This document shows positions 37,376-51,000 of a DNA stretch of 64,000 nucleotides, piece by piece. Position numbers and translations under genes: made by a program. The DNA lies in assembly GCF_001659605.2 (NCBI RefSeq), contig NC_035174.2, positions 1,552,389 to 1,616,388 on the forward strand, in the 5' to 3' direction. Position 1 is the stretch's first letter, and every line of letters starts with the position of its first letter. This DNA is from Manihot esculenta. Lineage: Eukaryota; Streptophyta; Magnoliopsida; Malpighiales; Euphorbiaceae. The notes below the pieces were generated by a model, which was given only the letters and a program-made list of their open reading frames with translations, was not told the origin of the DNA and did not search any database.

Positions 37376-37985
37376 ATCAATTGAATTCGGGAGTATTATC
37401 GCTATTCTCCTCGGGATTGTTTTACTATCGAAATTTGGGCTTCAAATATGTTGAATTCTCTTTCGGCTTTACACTTTATTTCTTGTATTTAGACCTTATG
37501 GATGTTTAGATTTTATGTTCTTAGACTAGACATGTTTTCTCATCATTAATGATATGTGTTTATTAACAAAAAAAAAAAAACAATTTGATCGCTTATAATT
37601 ACTCACAAATTAAAAGCGATAAAAATTATTTTTTAAATAAAAAAAGTGATTGTTTAAAAACAAAGTAAGGTCTGGAAATTGATTAGCAAAAGACCCAGCA
37701 CTAGCCGTCTAAGTGAATTTATTAGCCGGAGTAGGAGAGTGTGGCTGCGGAGTGTGTAGAAAGGAGGCGGACAAGACCGTGAGAGCACCCAAAAGACAAG
37801 GACAAGGAGAGCCATTTCACTTCTTAACTCGGTTTCTTTCTCTTCAAAACCCTACCTCAAATATCTCTTCTTGGGCTTTTTATTATCAACTTATAATTCA
37901 CACAGAACCGCAAGCAACAGGAGCCTCACTGTCTTTCCTCTTTCTGTCTGTCTTTCCTCGGAAAATCAGCACCACATATCTCCCC

Positions 37986-40900
37986 ATGGAAACTTATGAA
38001 GCAACAAACATACTGTTGTCCAAGATCAAGAATATAGACCCAGAAAACGCTTCCAAAATCATGGGTTACATCCTCATACAAGACTTTGCTGACAAAGATT
38101 TGTTTTCTTTAGCTTCTGCCTCCGAAACCCTTTTGCAAAACGTGGTTGCTAAAGCCAAAACCCACTTGGGACTTTCAACGAACGCATTATCCACACTTTC
38201 TGCACCATCCTCTCCTTTGCCTCTTAATCCTATATCAAGACCTAGCTACAACCATAACCCATTTTCACAATCTTCTGCTAAAGCTAATCCTTTTGTGGAT
38301 TTTACGAAAAACCCATGTCCACATTCATGGCCTGCTTCAATCTTGACAAATAACAGTACTGCCGCCTCTATTAGCCCAAAGTCAAGCCCTTTTTTGTCTT
38401 ACGATAATATACGTGCCGGTTTTGCTTTGGTGCCTCCATTTTCCAAGAATGGTGGTAATGGTGGCGGGGACGCCAGTAGTAACAGCACTGATTTATTTAA
38501 TGAGCATCAACTAGATGAATATTTTTCGTTCCTTGATGATTTCTCTCCAAAAAATGAAGAGTTTGTGGACCCAAGGTTTCAATTGGATGGTTTAACTATG
38601 AATAATGTAGATAGCCAGTTGCATAGGAGGAGATTCTCCGAGAGTGATGCGTGCTTTGGTATTGAAGATGGGGGTTTTGGAATTGGTCATAGACCGTGTA
38701 TGTATTTTGCTAGAGGTTTCTGCAAGAATGGGGACAGTTGCAAGTTTGTTCATGGTGGCTTTGATGGTGACAACATTCCTGAGGTTAGTGGTGGCAGTGT
38801 AATCGGGGGTTCCCTGAGGGAAATGAATGGTCTTTATTTGCAACAACATGAAGAAATGCTGAGAATCAAGGCTGCCCAACAGCAGCAAAGGTTGGCTTAC
38901 AGCAAGTACATGAATTTTCTTTTGCAGCAAGAGAGTGATCCCCAAAGGTATTTTGAGATTACCCATTTTACCTTTTAGCATTTTCTCAAGTTGTCAGCAC
39001 TCTATTTTGATGAAGAATACTTAGAATTCTCTCTGATGTGCTATGTATTTCACATTTTGGTTTTGGCGTGCAATTGTTACGTGTTATTATTATTATTATT
39101 TTTTGTTATGTCTTTCTTATGATTTTTTTGTATTTATTTGAGTTTGAATTTGTTTTGGTGTTGTGTTTTTTATTCTGGCATGGCAAATCTTCTTATTTAG
39201 ATGTTATTACGGTATCAGTCTTGCTTTAGATTTTAGAGAATTCGATTGCCTTCTACATACTTGTTATGTGATGTACAGATTTTCCCCTTTCCGGCCCCTT
39301 ACTATCTTGTTTCAGGACTGTTGGTCTGCCTTATGAAAATAATTATCCTGAGGATGTCTTTTATTTATGCATAGATTTTTTTTTTTTTTTTGGCTTTTAG
39401 GGTTTGTTTTTGGGCTGGTTGTTGATGTTATTTGGACTTCATTCAGTTCTGAAGGGATGATATATGATATAATAATGGACATATGTATCTGTAGATAATA
39501 TTCAAAAATGCTAATGGTGTACTTTGGGGGGTGGGGGTGGTTTGACCATTTCAGAATTGGGGCAGCATCAGTGATGATGGGTGATGAATTTCACAGGTTT
39601 GGCCAGTTCCATTCTGAAAGGAATGACCTTTTGGTAATGGCAATGGAAGAAAAGGCAAACTCGGCTTCCAGGCAGATCTATTTGACGTTCCCAGCCGACA
39701 GCAGTTTCAAAGATGAAGATGTATCAAATTATTTTAGGTAAATTGCTACAGTTTTAAATATTTGTTCATTTATTTGTCTTGAGGATGCAGTCTGAATTTA
39801 ATTTGGCTGCACAATTAGTGCTGAGAATTTAAGGTTGGATGCTGACTAGGTAATATGTAGGCCAGAAAGGTCTCTGTACAAATATAGAGTATCTTGTGAA
39901 AATTCCTACAATAGTTTAGAGTATTGGGAGCTTGTATGCTGCCATTTGTCTCGGAGAAGTGTTTGAATGTCCTTGATTGCCATCATGTTACTGTGTGCAT
40001 TCCTTTTAACTACTTATAGTGAATAGGTGGATGCCTATGGAACTTTAACCTACAATTTTGGTCACTGAAATTATGTTTTGGCTCACAGAAGTTTAAAGTA
40101 GTCGTTTCAAGGAACTTATGGTGGCTGGGTTATCCGAGAAAACAAACTATTAATCAAATTGAAGAAGGAAAATCATATCCTTATCTCATGCTGCAGATTG
40201 CAGTAATTTTATATGAATATTGCAGATATTAATGTAGGCTGTGAGCCTTTTGCATAGGAAGAATGGGAAGGTCAGTGAGTTAAACTGATCTCTGTGAAAG
40301 GGCTTCTTGCTTTAGGATTCCTTGGAAGCATGATTTTGTGAATCACCAAGTGTGATGTCATATCTTATATCATTCTTATATATAAGAGTCCACTATTTGA
40401 GTAATATAATTAAGACAAGTCCAATATTTTTTCTAGCTCTTTCGGACCAGTTCAAGATGTCAGGATTCCATATCAGCAGAAGCGGATGTTTGGATTTGTT
40501 ACCTTTGTCCATCCAGAGACTGTAAAGCTTATATTGTCTAGGGGGAACCCTCATTTTATTTGTGATTCGCGTGTTCTTGTTAAGCCATATAAGGAAAAAG
40601 GAAAAATTGCAAACAAGTATGGCATCTTTTCTCTGTATTGTTTTTATATATTTTTACTTCTTCCCTCACACTGTCATTTATTGATGTTTTACTTGTTAAT
40701 GGAACAACCGCAGGAGGCAACAACTAATGGATAGGGGGGATTTTTCACCGTGTTCTAGCCCTTCTGGGCTTGACCCTAGAGAACTATATGATCTTCAATT
40801 TGGTGAGTGAAAAGTAAATGAGCAAGCGTGCATTTGTTTCCAGAATTTGGGAAATGTTTGGAATTGTTCTTTATTCCTCCATATTTTTTTTATATTTAAA

Positions 40901-41823
40901 AGCATATAGAACACTGCAATTTGTTTGTTGAATCACCCTTTTCTATCTGCAGGAGCAAGAGTGCTCTACAATACACAGGAGATGATGCTGAGAAGAAAGC
41001 TTGAGCAGCAGGCTGAGCTTCAACAAGCAATTGAGCTCCAAGGGAGAAGGTTGATTAATCTGCAACTTCCAGATTTGAGGGGGGATTATATTCACCATCA
41101 CCAGCGAAGTATGTCGGCTGGTGCATCAGTTACTTTACCCCCTCATGCTTCTGCTAATATCAATCGAACTCTTACTTCTGATGTCAAGAATCAGGATGTC
41201 ATAGAAGGTTGGCTAATTAATGGTAGTTGTTTAATATTAGCTTGGCATTTAGAGCATGCTGTGGATAGAAAATCTTTGCTTTGGCTAATTGGCTTTCTTT
41301 TGTGGCAGACAAGGGTGATAGCTCAGTTGCTGCCATTGGCTCTACTATTGCTGTTGCTGAACAAACCCTTCAGCATGAATTTAATCAAGCTTGTATTCAG
41401 AGCAAAGATACCATCAATGGTGAGGACAGACTTGATCCTGAAAAATGTGGTACCAATGAATGGTATGGAATTTTATTTTTGAAGAGTCTTGTGTTACATC
41501 AAATGCCTCTTGATTCTTGCATAATTGCTTTGTAAAATTCTACGGGCTTTCTGGATGATTTCTCTTGTACACTTATCTTTTTTAATTGTTTTTTTCATTT
41601 TCTGGTAATTATTTTTAGTTGTGGGAGGGTTATAGAGCATGGTCTTCCTGATAGTCCCTTTTCTTCAACTAAAAAATCATTGGGCAATCAAGGTGAATTT
41701 TCCCCTCCTTTGGCAGAAGTTAAAGAAAGCACAGAGTTCTCTGCCACTTCATATTCTGAAATTAGTGCATCACTTCCCAATTCTACTAGTGATATGGCTT
41801 TCATTGATAATGTGAAATACTAA
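37986..41823 (+). CDS. CCCH zinc finger and RRM protein, paralog B
   Basis: Seven coding exons: 37986-38947, 39555-39737, 40437-40616, 40714-40802, 40953-41207, 41309-41462, 41619-41823. They total 2,028 nt, 675 residues plus TAA. Domain order matches paralog A: N-terminal [16 protein letters not shown] module, CCCH finger with C238, C246, C252 and H256, RRM ([25 protein letters not shown]), then the [16 protein letters not shown] helix. Exon phases also match A. The stop codon falls one nucleotide before the likely exon 7/8 junction, so the short C-terminal tail of A ([10 protein letters not shown]) is missing. It lies upstream of the TPR/J gene; from memory At5g12440 and At5g12430 are the equivalent Arabidopsis neighbours. 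RNA binding is inferred from the domains. Confidence 0.95.
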
Positions 41824-42260
41824 GGTGCGTTCCGGCCTTAATTTGCTGTTTTTCTATAATTCTATCCTCATACACATCTAGTGGTAGGATGTTAATTCTG
41901 ATTCATCAGAACTTTGTTTCTGATATATTTTCTCTCTTTGTTAGACAAGAAGCTAGTCATGTAGGTAATAATGATTAGCATGAACTGATGAACTTTGCTA
42001 GGGTAAGAGATCATTTCTTTCTTGATTCTCTAATTTTAGAAGACAACAATTGTCATATCAAATAATTTTGTTATCGTGTTGGGTTGATGCAGAAAAATAG
42101 AGCACATACAAAGAAGATCCTGTAGATGTATAGCCCAATTATACCAGCACCAAATGGTAGATCTGTAAAGAATATCTCAGCAAGATTGCCGTCATCATCA
42201 TGATCATCAATACGATACTACTAACAGCAAAAGCATATTTACATACATAATGAACTGATG
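41824..42260 (+). promoter_or_regulatory. 3' UTR of paralog B with conserved 3'-UTR introns
   Basis: The likely splice from 41824 to about 41945 leads into a short exon ending AACTTTGCTAGG, then a GTAAGAG donor at 42003 and an acceptor before 42093. The next exon carries tgtatagccc, agatctgta and atctcagcaagatt, as in paralog A. The last junction lies about 59 nt after the stop codon, just past the usual decay limit. Confidence 0.65.
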
Positions 42261-42624
42261 AACAAATTTGAGTAGGGTTTCTTTTTGTTACTTTTTGCTC
42301 TTTTGTAGGCTATGTTGTGGACCACAGACTGAAATAGAACTAAAGAGAATGACTCTTGTTACAATGTCAAGTGTACATCTTAGCAACATTTACTATCCTT
42401 CCCTTAAAGATATCCTATTATTACACTCAGTAGAAGGAAGTATAACATGCTGAATGAGAGATGGAAGAGAATGAGTGGATAACTTAAGCAGTTGCTACTT
42501 TTTTATTAGAAGAAACAATTTGTATAGTGGTCATTAGCAAGTTTAATCATCCTCTTCGAAGTATCTAACAGGCGGGCAGAGTGAAAAAGTTAGATAAGAA
42601 AAAGTTGGTGGGTGAGATGGGCTA

Positions 42625-42745
42625 TACTTTTATGTGATCAAGGCATACTTTTTTGGGGACTCTTTTGTCTCATTTTATTATTTTTTAGGTCCACATGTGG
42701 GGAAAGGGCCACTCTTTATCACATGGGTGCTGACACACAATACCA
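42625..42745 (+). promoter_or_regulatory. Conserved noncoding block downstream of paralog B
   Basis: The blocks atgtgatcaaggcatact, ggggactcttttgtctcatt, ttttttaggtccacatg, aagggccac and tatcacatgg follow the same order as at 31983-32105. It lies about 800 bp after the stop codon of B. Confidence 0.6.
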
Positions 42746-45545
42746 GGTTATCACACACTGCTTTCTCTTTCAGCATATTGAAATGCATAGTTCTGAATCT
42801 TTGGTATATGGATGCTTTATGCACTGTTTTCTGGTCTGTTTTCAGTTTATAGTAGTTCTGCATGTGCTGCATTTGTTGCTGGGAACACTTCTATTCTTTT
42901 TAACTTGTGATGTTTTTGAATTCCAGCTTATGTAGATAATCATTTGCTACTGCATGGAAATTTAAATCATTACAGGTATAAATAAACCTAAAGAGGTTAT
43001 ATTTGTGGCGCTAATAATTATGTACTGTTTTTCAAGACATGTTTTGTCCCTACGGAATTTGTTTTTATTTGAAATTGCATTTAGGGTTTTCTTCATGTAG
43101 TTCAACTTGTAGCATCAGGATTTCAACCAAATTAATTCTCCATGATTGCATATTTGTCTCAACTAATACCAGTCATTTTCCTGATAAGATCATTCTTGGA
43201 TTTTGTCTGCAAGTATTTCTCCTAGCTGTAGAGAAGCACATGGACCACCATGGTTGACGCTGGACTGGTCTTTTTCTATGTTAAATTTTTTTCTTTTTTT
43301 TTTTAACAGAGATGTCTTGTCTTCTTATAATGCATTGACTCTTCTGTGCTAGGGATGTTAACGTGTCTTCTTACCTGTTGCAATCCTAATTTGTTTTCAT
43401 TTTTATTACGTACTTGCTTCATATGTTAAATCTACTGTCAAAATTGTTTGGTTTTGTTTTTATTCCACATGGAACTCTGACAGGGACTCGTGTCGTTGTA
43501 ATTTTATTCATTTTTCTAAAGGAGAAAAATAATTGGTAGATCTAATTGTGAGCTAAACCCAAACTACTGGACTATGGCCCAGCATAAAAATATTCTAAAA
43601 TATTGCATAGTTGCACTGATGTAATGAATAATAAAGATAAACAAAAGCAGCCCAAAATCTCTTTATGTGCGGGAATTATAATGCTTGTTCAGCATTCAAC
43701 ATGGGTTGGTCCTACAAAAATAATTTTGCAACATATCATGTTCTTACATGAATAGATTTCTATAAAATTTTGAATATATTTACTCCAATTTATCAATAAT
43801 AATTCATTGATTTATCAATAATGGGGACACATGCAAAAGCCTTGAGCCTTGACGAATGCAGAGAAAAGAGAGAGGTCTCCAATGAGCAGGTGGGGTAGGG
43901 CCAAGTTAGGCAGTGATGATGAGCTTGAAGAATTCAGCAACCCAACAAGACCAACACCCACCTGAAACCTGCATAATACATTATTATACATTTGATTTCT
44001 TTCAATCTCCAGTCCTTATTTGACATCGAAATCTGATCGTTATGTGACGCCTGATGGTCCCGTTTTAGAAAGAAAGCAAAGTCCCACTCCTTATCATTAT
44101 TCTGGAGGTTCAGCCCAATAAAATATTCACATGACACACTCCTGTGTCCTCTAAAGCAAGCCCATTCCTCTCATTTGTCTGTCAGCCCAAACCAATCCCC
44201 ATCTCTGAGATGGCCACTTCGAGCTTCTTCTTTCTCTCTCTCTCTCTCTCTACTAATCATTTTTAATTAAAGAAAATTATGAAGTTTATGGCCAAATTTT
44301 AAATAACTAAATGTACGTAACAATTAATCATTAGTGAGTACATATGAACCTCGTCAAAACATATGCATGTGTCCCTGGGCTGGCAAACAAGCACTGTAAT
44401 ATTATTATTCTTGAGGGAAGAGGGAGAGTTTCACATCAATGCCGCATCAAATCCATGCAACTGAATCCAATGGTGGGATTTTGTCTCCATCAATTGAATA
44501 TGCTCCCTTATCATGCTTCTTTGGTTATTGCAGGCTTAACTCTATGTTCTATATGCTCCTCGCATGATTTTTTTTCTCATACTATGTCATTCTGGAATCT
44601 CTCTCTCATTTTCATATTGGAAGAAGGGAGCAACCACAAGGAATGAGAGTTGTTATTTTTGCTTAGGCAAACACATCATCAAGGTTAGTCTGTTTTTGTG
44701 TTTTGAGTTTTTTGAAGCTGTGTAAAGGGTTTTTTTTTTTGTACAATTAACTTCTATTGAGATTCAAATTCGAGATTTATCCAATCAATAAACTAAAACT
44801 CATTGGTTGAAGCTGTATGAAGTTAATGGATTCATTTTCTTGATCTCCTACCTAGTTGCCTTATACTTCATTTGTTAGAAAATTCTTACTTGTGCCAAGT
44901 TATTTATACACTCTGCAAATAGAAAGCTATCGATATATATTTGTAGATGGGCCTACCATAGTTTTAACTTCTATGATATTTTTGGTTTGATCGGATATAT
45001 ACACCAAATATGGAGTAGTATACTTAACCTTGTTGAGTATTGTAGTTTCCAACTTCCAAATGGAGGCCTCTGGATTGACATGTAGGCTATGTGTCTCTTA
45101 AAGGGTCCCCATTTCAACACGTTGGGCACATGCTCTAGATAGGCTATTGCATGGGGCCTGTCTTAAAAACCATGAGCTCTCCATTCATTGTTTTTGTCTA
45201 TTTTACAATATCAACCAGCCATACGCAAGATGAGATTTCCCTTCACTAACACAAACATATAGAGTTCATTTATTAACAGGTAATTTCATGACTTCATCTC
45301 TTTAACTATCATTGTTTCTTTCTTTTTTATTACTAAAATTCTTCTATCAATTAGTAAGATAAATGGCATTCTAACTTGTGCCTTTGATTCTACGTTTGAG
45401 AATTTCTTGAAATTCTACAAATGAAGTTAATTAATGGATTCTACAAATGTAAGAACAAAATATATTGTTAAGCAAGTAGGTAGATCAGAAACAGAGTATT
45501 ATTATTACAATACTTCCAATGTCCTGTTTTTTAAGGTAGCAGAGC
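42746..45545. other. Intergenic region between paralog B and the coiled-coil gene
   Basis: No gene supported. It contains open frames without recognisable features, a short TC microsatellite near 44231-44250, and from about 45200 the likely leader of the small gene. Confidence 0.55.
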
Positions 45546-45941
45546 ATGGAAGGTAGCTGTGGTAGTTCTTACAGATCATCAGGTACCATATATGTTTTTG
45601 TTCTTATTCTCCATTTCCTGTTAAATCTTTCCACTGTTTCAATCATATAAAACAATTAGCAATTAAATTTCAGTTATCATTTACAGTCAATATTTTGATT
45701 GTTTGGAAATGTAGGCCAGAAGGCATCAGAGTTAGAAACTCTACAGAAACAGCACGAGGAGAAGACCAGAAAGATTCAAGAACTGAGAAGCCAAATCGAG
45801 TCTGTGAAGCTTCATTTGAAGAAGAAGAGGAAGAAGGAAGTTTCAGAGGAGAAGAAAGAATCTTTCAAGAACTTGAGTGTGAAATACAATAGCCTGAGAG
45901 ATGAATACAATGCTCTGTTGTCTGAAAATTCCAGGGAATAG
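45546..45941 (+). CDS. Small coiled-coil protein, 87 residues, function unknown
   Basis: Two exons, 45546-45582 and 45715-45941, joined by a GT-AG intron; 264 nt, 87 residues plus TAG. It starts MEGSCGSSYRSSGQKASELE. Residues 16 to about 48 form a coiled coil with heptad leucines (LETLQKQHEEKTRKIQELRS), followed by a basic run KKKRKKE that could be a nuclear localisation signal, and a second helical part (NSLRDEYNALLSENSRE). Charge pattern and clean splice sites support a real gene. I believe similar short proteins exist in other plants but know no function. A 20-T run at 45964-45983 follows in the 3' flank. Confidence 0.75.
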
Positions 45942-48082
45942 AATAGTCTTGGTAATCTTATGTTTTTTTTTTTTTTTTTTTCCCTGTAAAATTTAGACAT
46001 TTATATTCTGCATTAATTTCACTTCCTAGTTAATAAAAGAAAATAATTTTCTCATTTCATCTATAGAGAGGAATTCAATAAAAACAAAGAGTTGATATCA
46101 TGAAACCCCAAAACCAATTAAACGAAAGTTTCTCGTCTTCATGCAAACGAAGAGTTGATATCATGAATTTTTCAGACTTCAAGAGTAAGTAAATGAAAAA
46201 TTCACATCTTTCAGATTTCAGCCTTTTCCTTAAAAAAAAAATGTAAGATTTAATACAGCATGCTTGCTGATTCGCATTAATCCATCGATAATCCATTCAG
46301 GACAAAATTAATCTGTCACTAATTTATGCTATTTAGAAAAATTAGCTTTCAACTATTATTTTCAAAAGACGTCACTAAAACTTATATTGTTCAGCGTTAG
46401 CGGTAAATCACCTCCGTTCGCCATTATTAGCGACGTAGTGTGATCCTCACGAAAAGTCTTAAACTTTTTTCGGAAGATGATACAAAGCATATAAAAGGAA
46501 GATCATACAAAAGAAGAAGGGAATTGGAGAAAAGGAGCAGGTGCTTAATTAATCACCTTTTTGCTAAAACTGAACCTTATTCTGAGAAGTTATGTATTTC
46601 AGGCAAAAGTAACTTGGTATTTGGTCTGTTTATTTGGAAGAAAGGGACCAAGATGTTGCTCAATTCATTCTTCTTTTAGGTTCTGATCAAACACTGAGAG
46701 CAAGTATGTTTCTACGGCCTGTCCTGACTTCTTGGGAGTCCCTTGCTTTACATGATTGATCAAGTCTCTGTCTTAGGTGCCCGCATACTCCGATACAACA
46801 ACATACAAATTGGGGCTGCCTGCCTTCTCAGAGCAGAGAGAGTCCGACTATGCATCAAACAGATTCTGATACCACAAATACTTTTGTGGATTATTAGCAT
46901 AGCTAAAGTGGTGAACCATTTGTGGCTAGGAAGTTGATGATTGGTTTTATGTATGAACCAGCAGTTGATGGAGGGTATGTTATGCCCAACAAAATTGTGT
47001 CTATTGCTGTTGAAACCTTAATTTGGCCTTGTAAATTAGCTGATACTGCTGTATTGTGAACACTGTTGGTTGCTGGTAAGACGTAGCACTTCATTTCATA
47101 CATCAATAATCAGAATTTGACATCAGATTCATAGGCTACAACGTTGTTTTGGAGGCAAGTTGCTGCGGCTGATCGAAAGATGTCATTACAGACACCAAGG
47201 ATGAGCCCTATGTACAAGGAATGGGAAAGGAGTTAAGGTGACGACGGCGTTAATGAATGGAGAAGTGTAGCATCCAAATTCAAGGATCACATGTACATGA
47301 CGGCTTCTATTATCTGCAAGTTAAAGCGGTTTGAAACTTATCCATTTCTGCAAAAATACAAAACCCATCTTAGGATTACTGTGAAGTTTGGCTACTTCCT
47401 ATTACAAAATATCTCTTTATCAAATTCTAACATTTTGCTGTAAGAACATCTATAATAATAATCTTACCAAAAAAAACATCTATAATAATAATAATAATAA
47501 TAATGTTTTAATAATAGCATTATCTAATTTTATTATTTTTAATGTTTTAGCTCTTATACTAATATTACTTTCAGTGGACATGTGTACATTTTTTTTTTTA
47601 AATAGGATGTTTGATATGTTAAAGTTTTATTTAATATAAAGCTTAAAATTTTATATAAGAAACAAAGACCAGAACAATCTGTTTTTGATAAATGATTTAG
47701 AAAATAAAAAAATAAGAAAAGGAAAATAATCTGATCTTGTGGAAAATCATAGATGGAAAGAAAAAAGAAATTAATCTGAAATGGTAAAGTTTAACGAAAA
47801 CGATCAGAGAAGAAGCACATGACAATGGCGAAAAGAGAAGCATCACAACCCCGTGAAACAGTGACCCATCTCTCTCTCTTTCTCCGTTCCTTCAGATAAG
47901 AGGAATACGCAGCCATGTTCATGCCGTTCAAATCTCTCTATTTTTCTCTCAATTATTGAAACCAAAGCCCACACCTTTATTTATTACCCCCTCTTCAATC
48001 CCCATCATTGTCCCACCCACAATCCTTTGATCACCACTTTCTATTCCCCGCTGATTTCTGATTTCATGACACCCACATTGAC
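45942..48082. other. Intergenic region and leader of the TPR/J gene
   Basis: Between about 46440 and 47400 there are broken, moderately GC-richer frames (for example FVARKLMIGFMYEPAVDGGYV) that could be a gene relic, but I cannot name it. An (AAT)n tract lies at about 47480-47505. From about 47840 the sequence is pyrimidine-rich and fits the promoter and 5' UTR of the next gene. Confidence 0.45.
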
Positions 48083-51000
48083 ATGTCGCCGGCGTTGGTA
48101 GACACCGGAGCTCCCGTGCAAAATCCAAATCTTAACGGTCAGATTTCTCTTCCTCTTTTGTCTTCTTTTGTTGCCTCTTATTTATATTCGGATTCTCAAT
48201 TTGAACAGCCACCACCACCAATACAAATCTCCATGAATCCATCAAATTTTGGTGATTTAAATTCTGGGTTTTCAAATTCAAGCTCAAATGCCCAGAATTT
48301 GAGCTCATCGGGAAAGCCTCGCCCCAAGCCGAGATTGGTGAAATTGAGAAGGCAGTCGAATTCCCAGAATTTCAAATCCCCAGCTGACACCTGTGCCTGT
48401 CCCGGTTTTAATCCGTTTCAACCTGTATCCCCGCACGCTGAGCAGGATGTTTCAAAGTCCAGTGCATTTGGATTTGGTGGCGGTGGGAAGGAGTCATTTG
48501 TTTTTGGAAATGGTAAAAGTAGTTTTGGTGGCGATTCAGATTCGGGAAAGTTGAATGTGGAGAACCAAGTCATTGAACAGATGAAAAATGTGAGAACTGG
48601 GAGCGGAAATGTGTTCGGGAATAATAACTTAAATGCAAGCCATAGAAGTGATTTTGTGTTTGGTAGCGATAAGAGTTCCAGCGTTGATGATAATATGAAG
48701 AGGTTGACCCTTGATGATAATGAGATTGAGAAAGTTGTTGATCAAAGAACAAAACTAACAGCAAATGATATTGCCAAATTTGGGCTCTGTAGTGGAGACA
48801 ATGTGACCACTTCCTTTGGCAAAAGTGCGGGATTAAAGCTACCAGATGACTTGAAGAAGGAATTGACTATTAAAGAGAGAGGAGATTTCGGTGGTGGTAG
48901 CAGCATCTCCGGTGCCGATGAAGCAAAAAAGCCTGGTTTCAAAACTAATACTAGCAAATCATTTGTTGGTCGCTTGGATAATGCACTTCCTGATCAGATT
49001 AAGAATTTAAAAATAAAGGACTCTTTGGATGCTAATGACATTGATAATAAGACCTATGAGAAGGACAGTTTTGCATCTGGAGGCAGGAAAGGCACTAGGA
49101 ATCATGTGGGTAGAGAAACAGAAAACATACTGTTGAATGAGATGGAGAGCAAGTTGAACCTTGCTAGTGCAATACGAGAATCTTCTGGTCAAACAGATAT
49201 TGGATTTTCATCTTCTCGAACCCAAACAGAGGATATGCAAACTGGAAATGGAGGTGATAGTAAGTTCCATGATTCTGGTAACTCGGTTCATACTGAATTT
49301 ACTTTCAAGGGAGGGTTGCAGGGTAAGGAAGCAAGTGGTGACCAAGTTACTTCTGACCAGCCAAAAGTTGATACACGACCAAGTGGAGTTGCAGGACCAT
49401 CGTCTTCATTCTCACCCAGTGGTTTGCCTGGTGGGTGTGCTTTTGGATTGCCACCTACAGGTAGAGAGGAGAAAAGAGATGGGCTTATTTTTACAAGCAA
49501 GCAAGAAGGTGTTGGATCACCCTTTGTTGAATTCAAAACACCAAATCTGAAAGGAAATGTATTCTCTGGCTTAAATCAGAAAGTGGAAATCAGTGCGAAA
49601 TTTAAAGACTCAAAAGTAAAGAAGAAACGGGGAAAGTTGAAGCAACCTACCAAAGTCCATCTATGGCCTGGACAAGATTTTGTTTCAAGGGAAAGTGGTT
49701 CTCACGAAATCCCAGAGTCGTCTGAACCTAATTCACCAATGGATGTGTCTCCATATCAGGATCCGTTGTCTGATACTCAATTTTCTAGGGAAACTTCTGT
49801 GGCATCAGAGGAGTCTTTCAGTCTTGATAACCAATGTCCATCAACTAATTCACAACCATCAGCTGTAAATGGTACCATAGATGAAGATTTGATTGTTGCA
49901 ACAGAAAAAATGGAAATAAATGAAGAGTATGTGCAATTCAGAGAAACAAAAAAGGAAGGTTCTGGTTACTGTTCTGATAAAGGTATTGTTGCTGAAAATC
50001 CTCCAGAAGATCCCTTATCAAGGGCTGGAGCAGAAAGCCTGAAATCTGCAAATGTAGAGATAGATTTTGTCAATGATATTGTGGTTACTTCAGAAGAAAA
50101 TGGAGCCAATTTTAGTACAAATATGGAGGGACAATATAGTGATGTCAGGTTTCAATTTGGTTCTTCTGCAAGTTCTGAGGATATAGGTGGTTCTTGTTTC
50201 ACATTTGCTGCTGCTACTGCTGCTACATCATCATCAAACTGTCAGCATAAAACGAAGACTTGGGTTAAAGTTGGTAATACTTCCTATATTTGCAGCCCAA
50301 ATGCAAAAGTTTCTTATCCATCCTCAATTTCAGAGGTTACTCCAATCTCTGGTGCTTCATTGCCGTTGTCCCCAACTCATGGCAAGAAAGTAGATCTATC
50401 CACTCCATTCCACATGATTGGAGATAATTCTGAGGGGCTTAGAGGACAGGAGATGAAACAGGAATCTGATTTAACTTCTGCTGCATCTGTTGCAGCTCAG
50501 GAAGCATGTGAAAAATGGCGATTAAGGTAATAGTTCAATATGACTTATCATTTGTTCATAAAGTGTTTGATTTGGACTATCTTCTTATCATATTGCCACA
50601 TTACAGTTGGTGCTAGCTAGCCATTTGATTTTGTAAACATCGAGTGTCCTCATTGGTCTTTCAGCATTGAGCCTATTATGTTCTTAACTTTTTCTTTAGG
50701 GGAAACCAACGGTATACATGTGGAGATACGTCTAAAGCAGAGGATTATTACACACAAGGGATAAATTGTGTTTCTAAAAGTGAGACATCTAGAAGCAGTC
50801 TTAGGGCATTGATGTTGTGCTATAGCAACCGTGCAGCAACACGAATGTCTCTTGGAAGAATGAGAGATGCACTTAGAGATTGTAAAATGGCGGCTGAAAT
50901 TGATCCCAATTTTATCAGGGTGCAAGTTAGAGCTGCAAAGTAATTTTTCTCCCTGCTGGTTGTTTCTGTTACTTTTATTTGGAGTTAGTTGATGATAATA

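Larger units (their letters stand above)
31421..37985. other. Intergenic region between CCCH paralogs A and B
   Basis: About 6.5 kb without a supported gene. It holds the conserved downstream block of paralog A, several AT-rich repeats, an inverted-repeat element at about 34501-35670, poly-T runs (20 T at 36204-36223, 33 T at 36364-36396), a degenerate direct repeat at 36993-37375, and the leader of paralog B. An in-frame ATG at 37713 precedes the chosen start of B. Confidence 0.55.

Noticed and set aside
37713..37985. Upstream in-frame start of paralog B
   Set aside because: The 91 extra codons read like leader sequence and have no match in paralog A.
44344..44646. 100-codon ORF in the intergenic region after paralog B
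   Set aside because: No recognisable motif, coding pattern or splice structure.
46743..47400. Possible relic gene with FVARKLMIGFMYEPAVDGGYV
   Set aside because: Frames are short and broken, and I cannot assign a family; noted only in the intergenic entry.
49161..49550. 129-codon frame inside exon 1 of the TPR/J gene
   Set aside because: It overlaps the 815-codon frame of the real gene in another phase and is a shadow.
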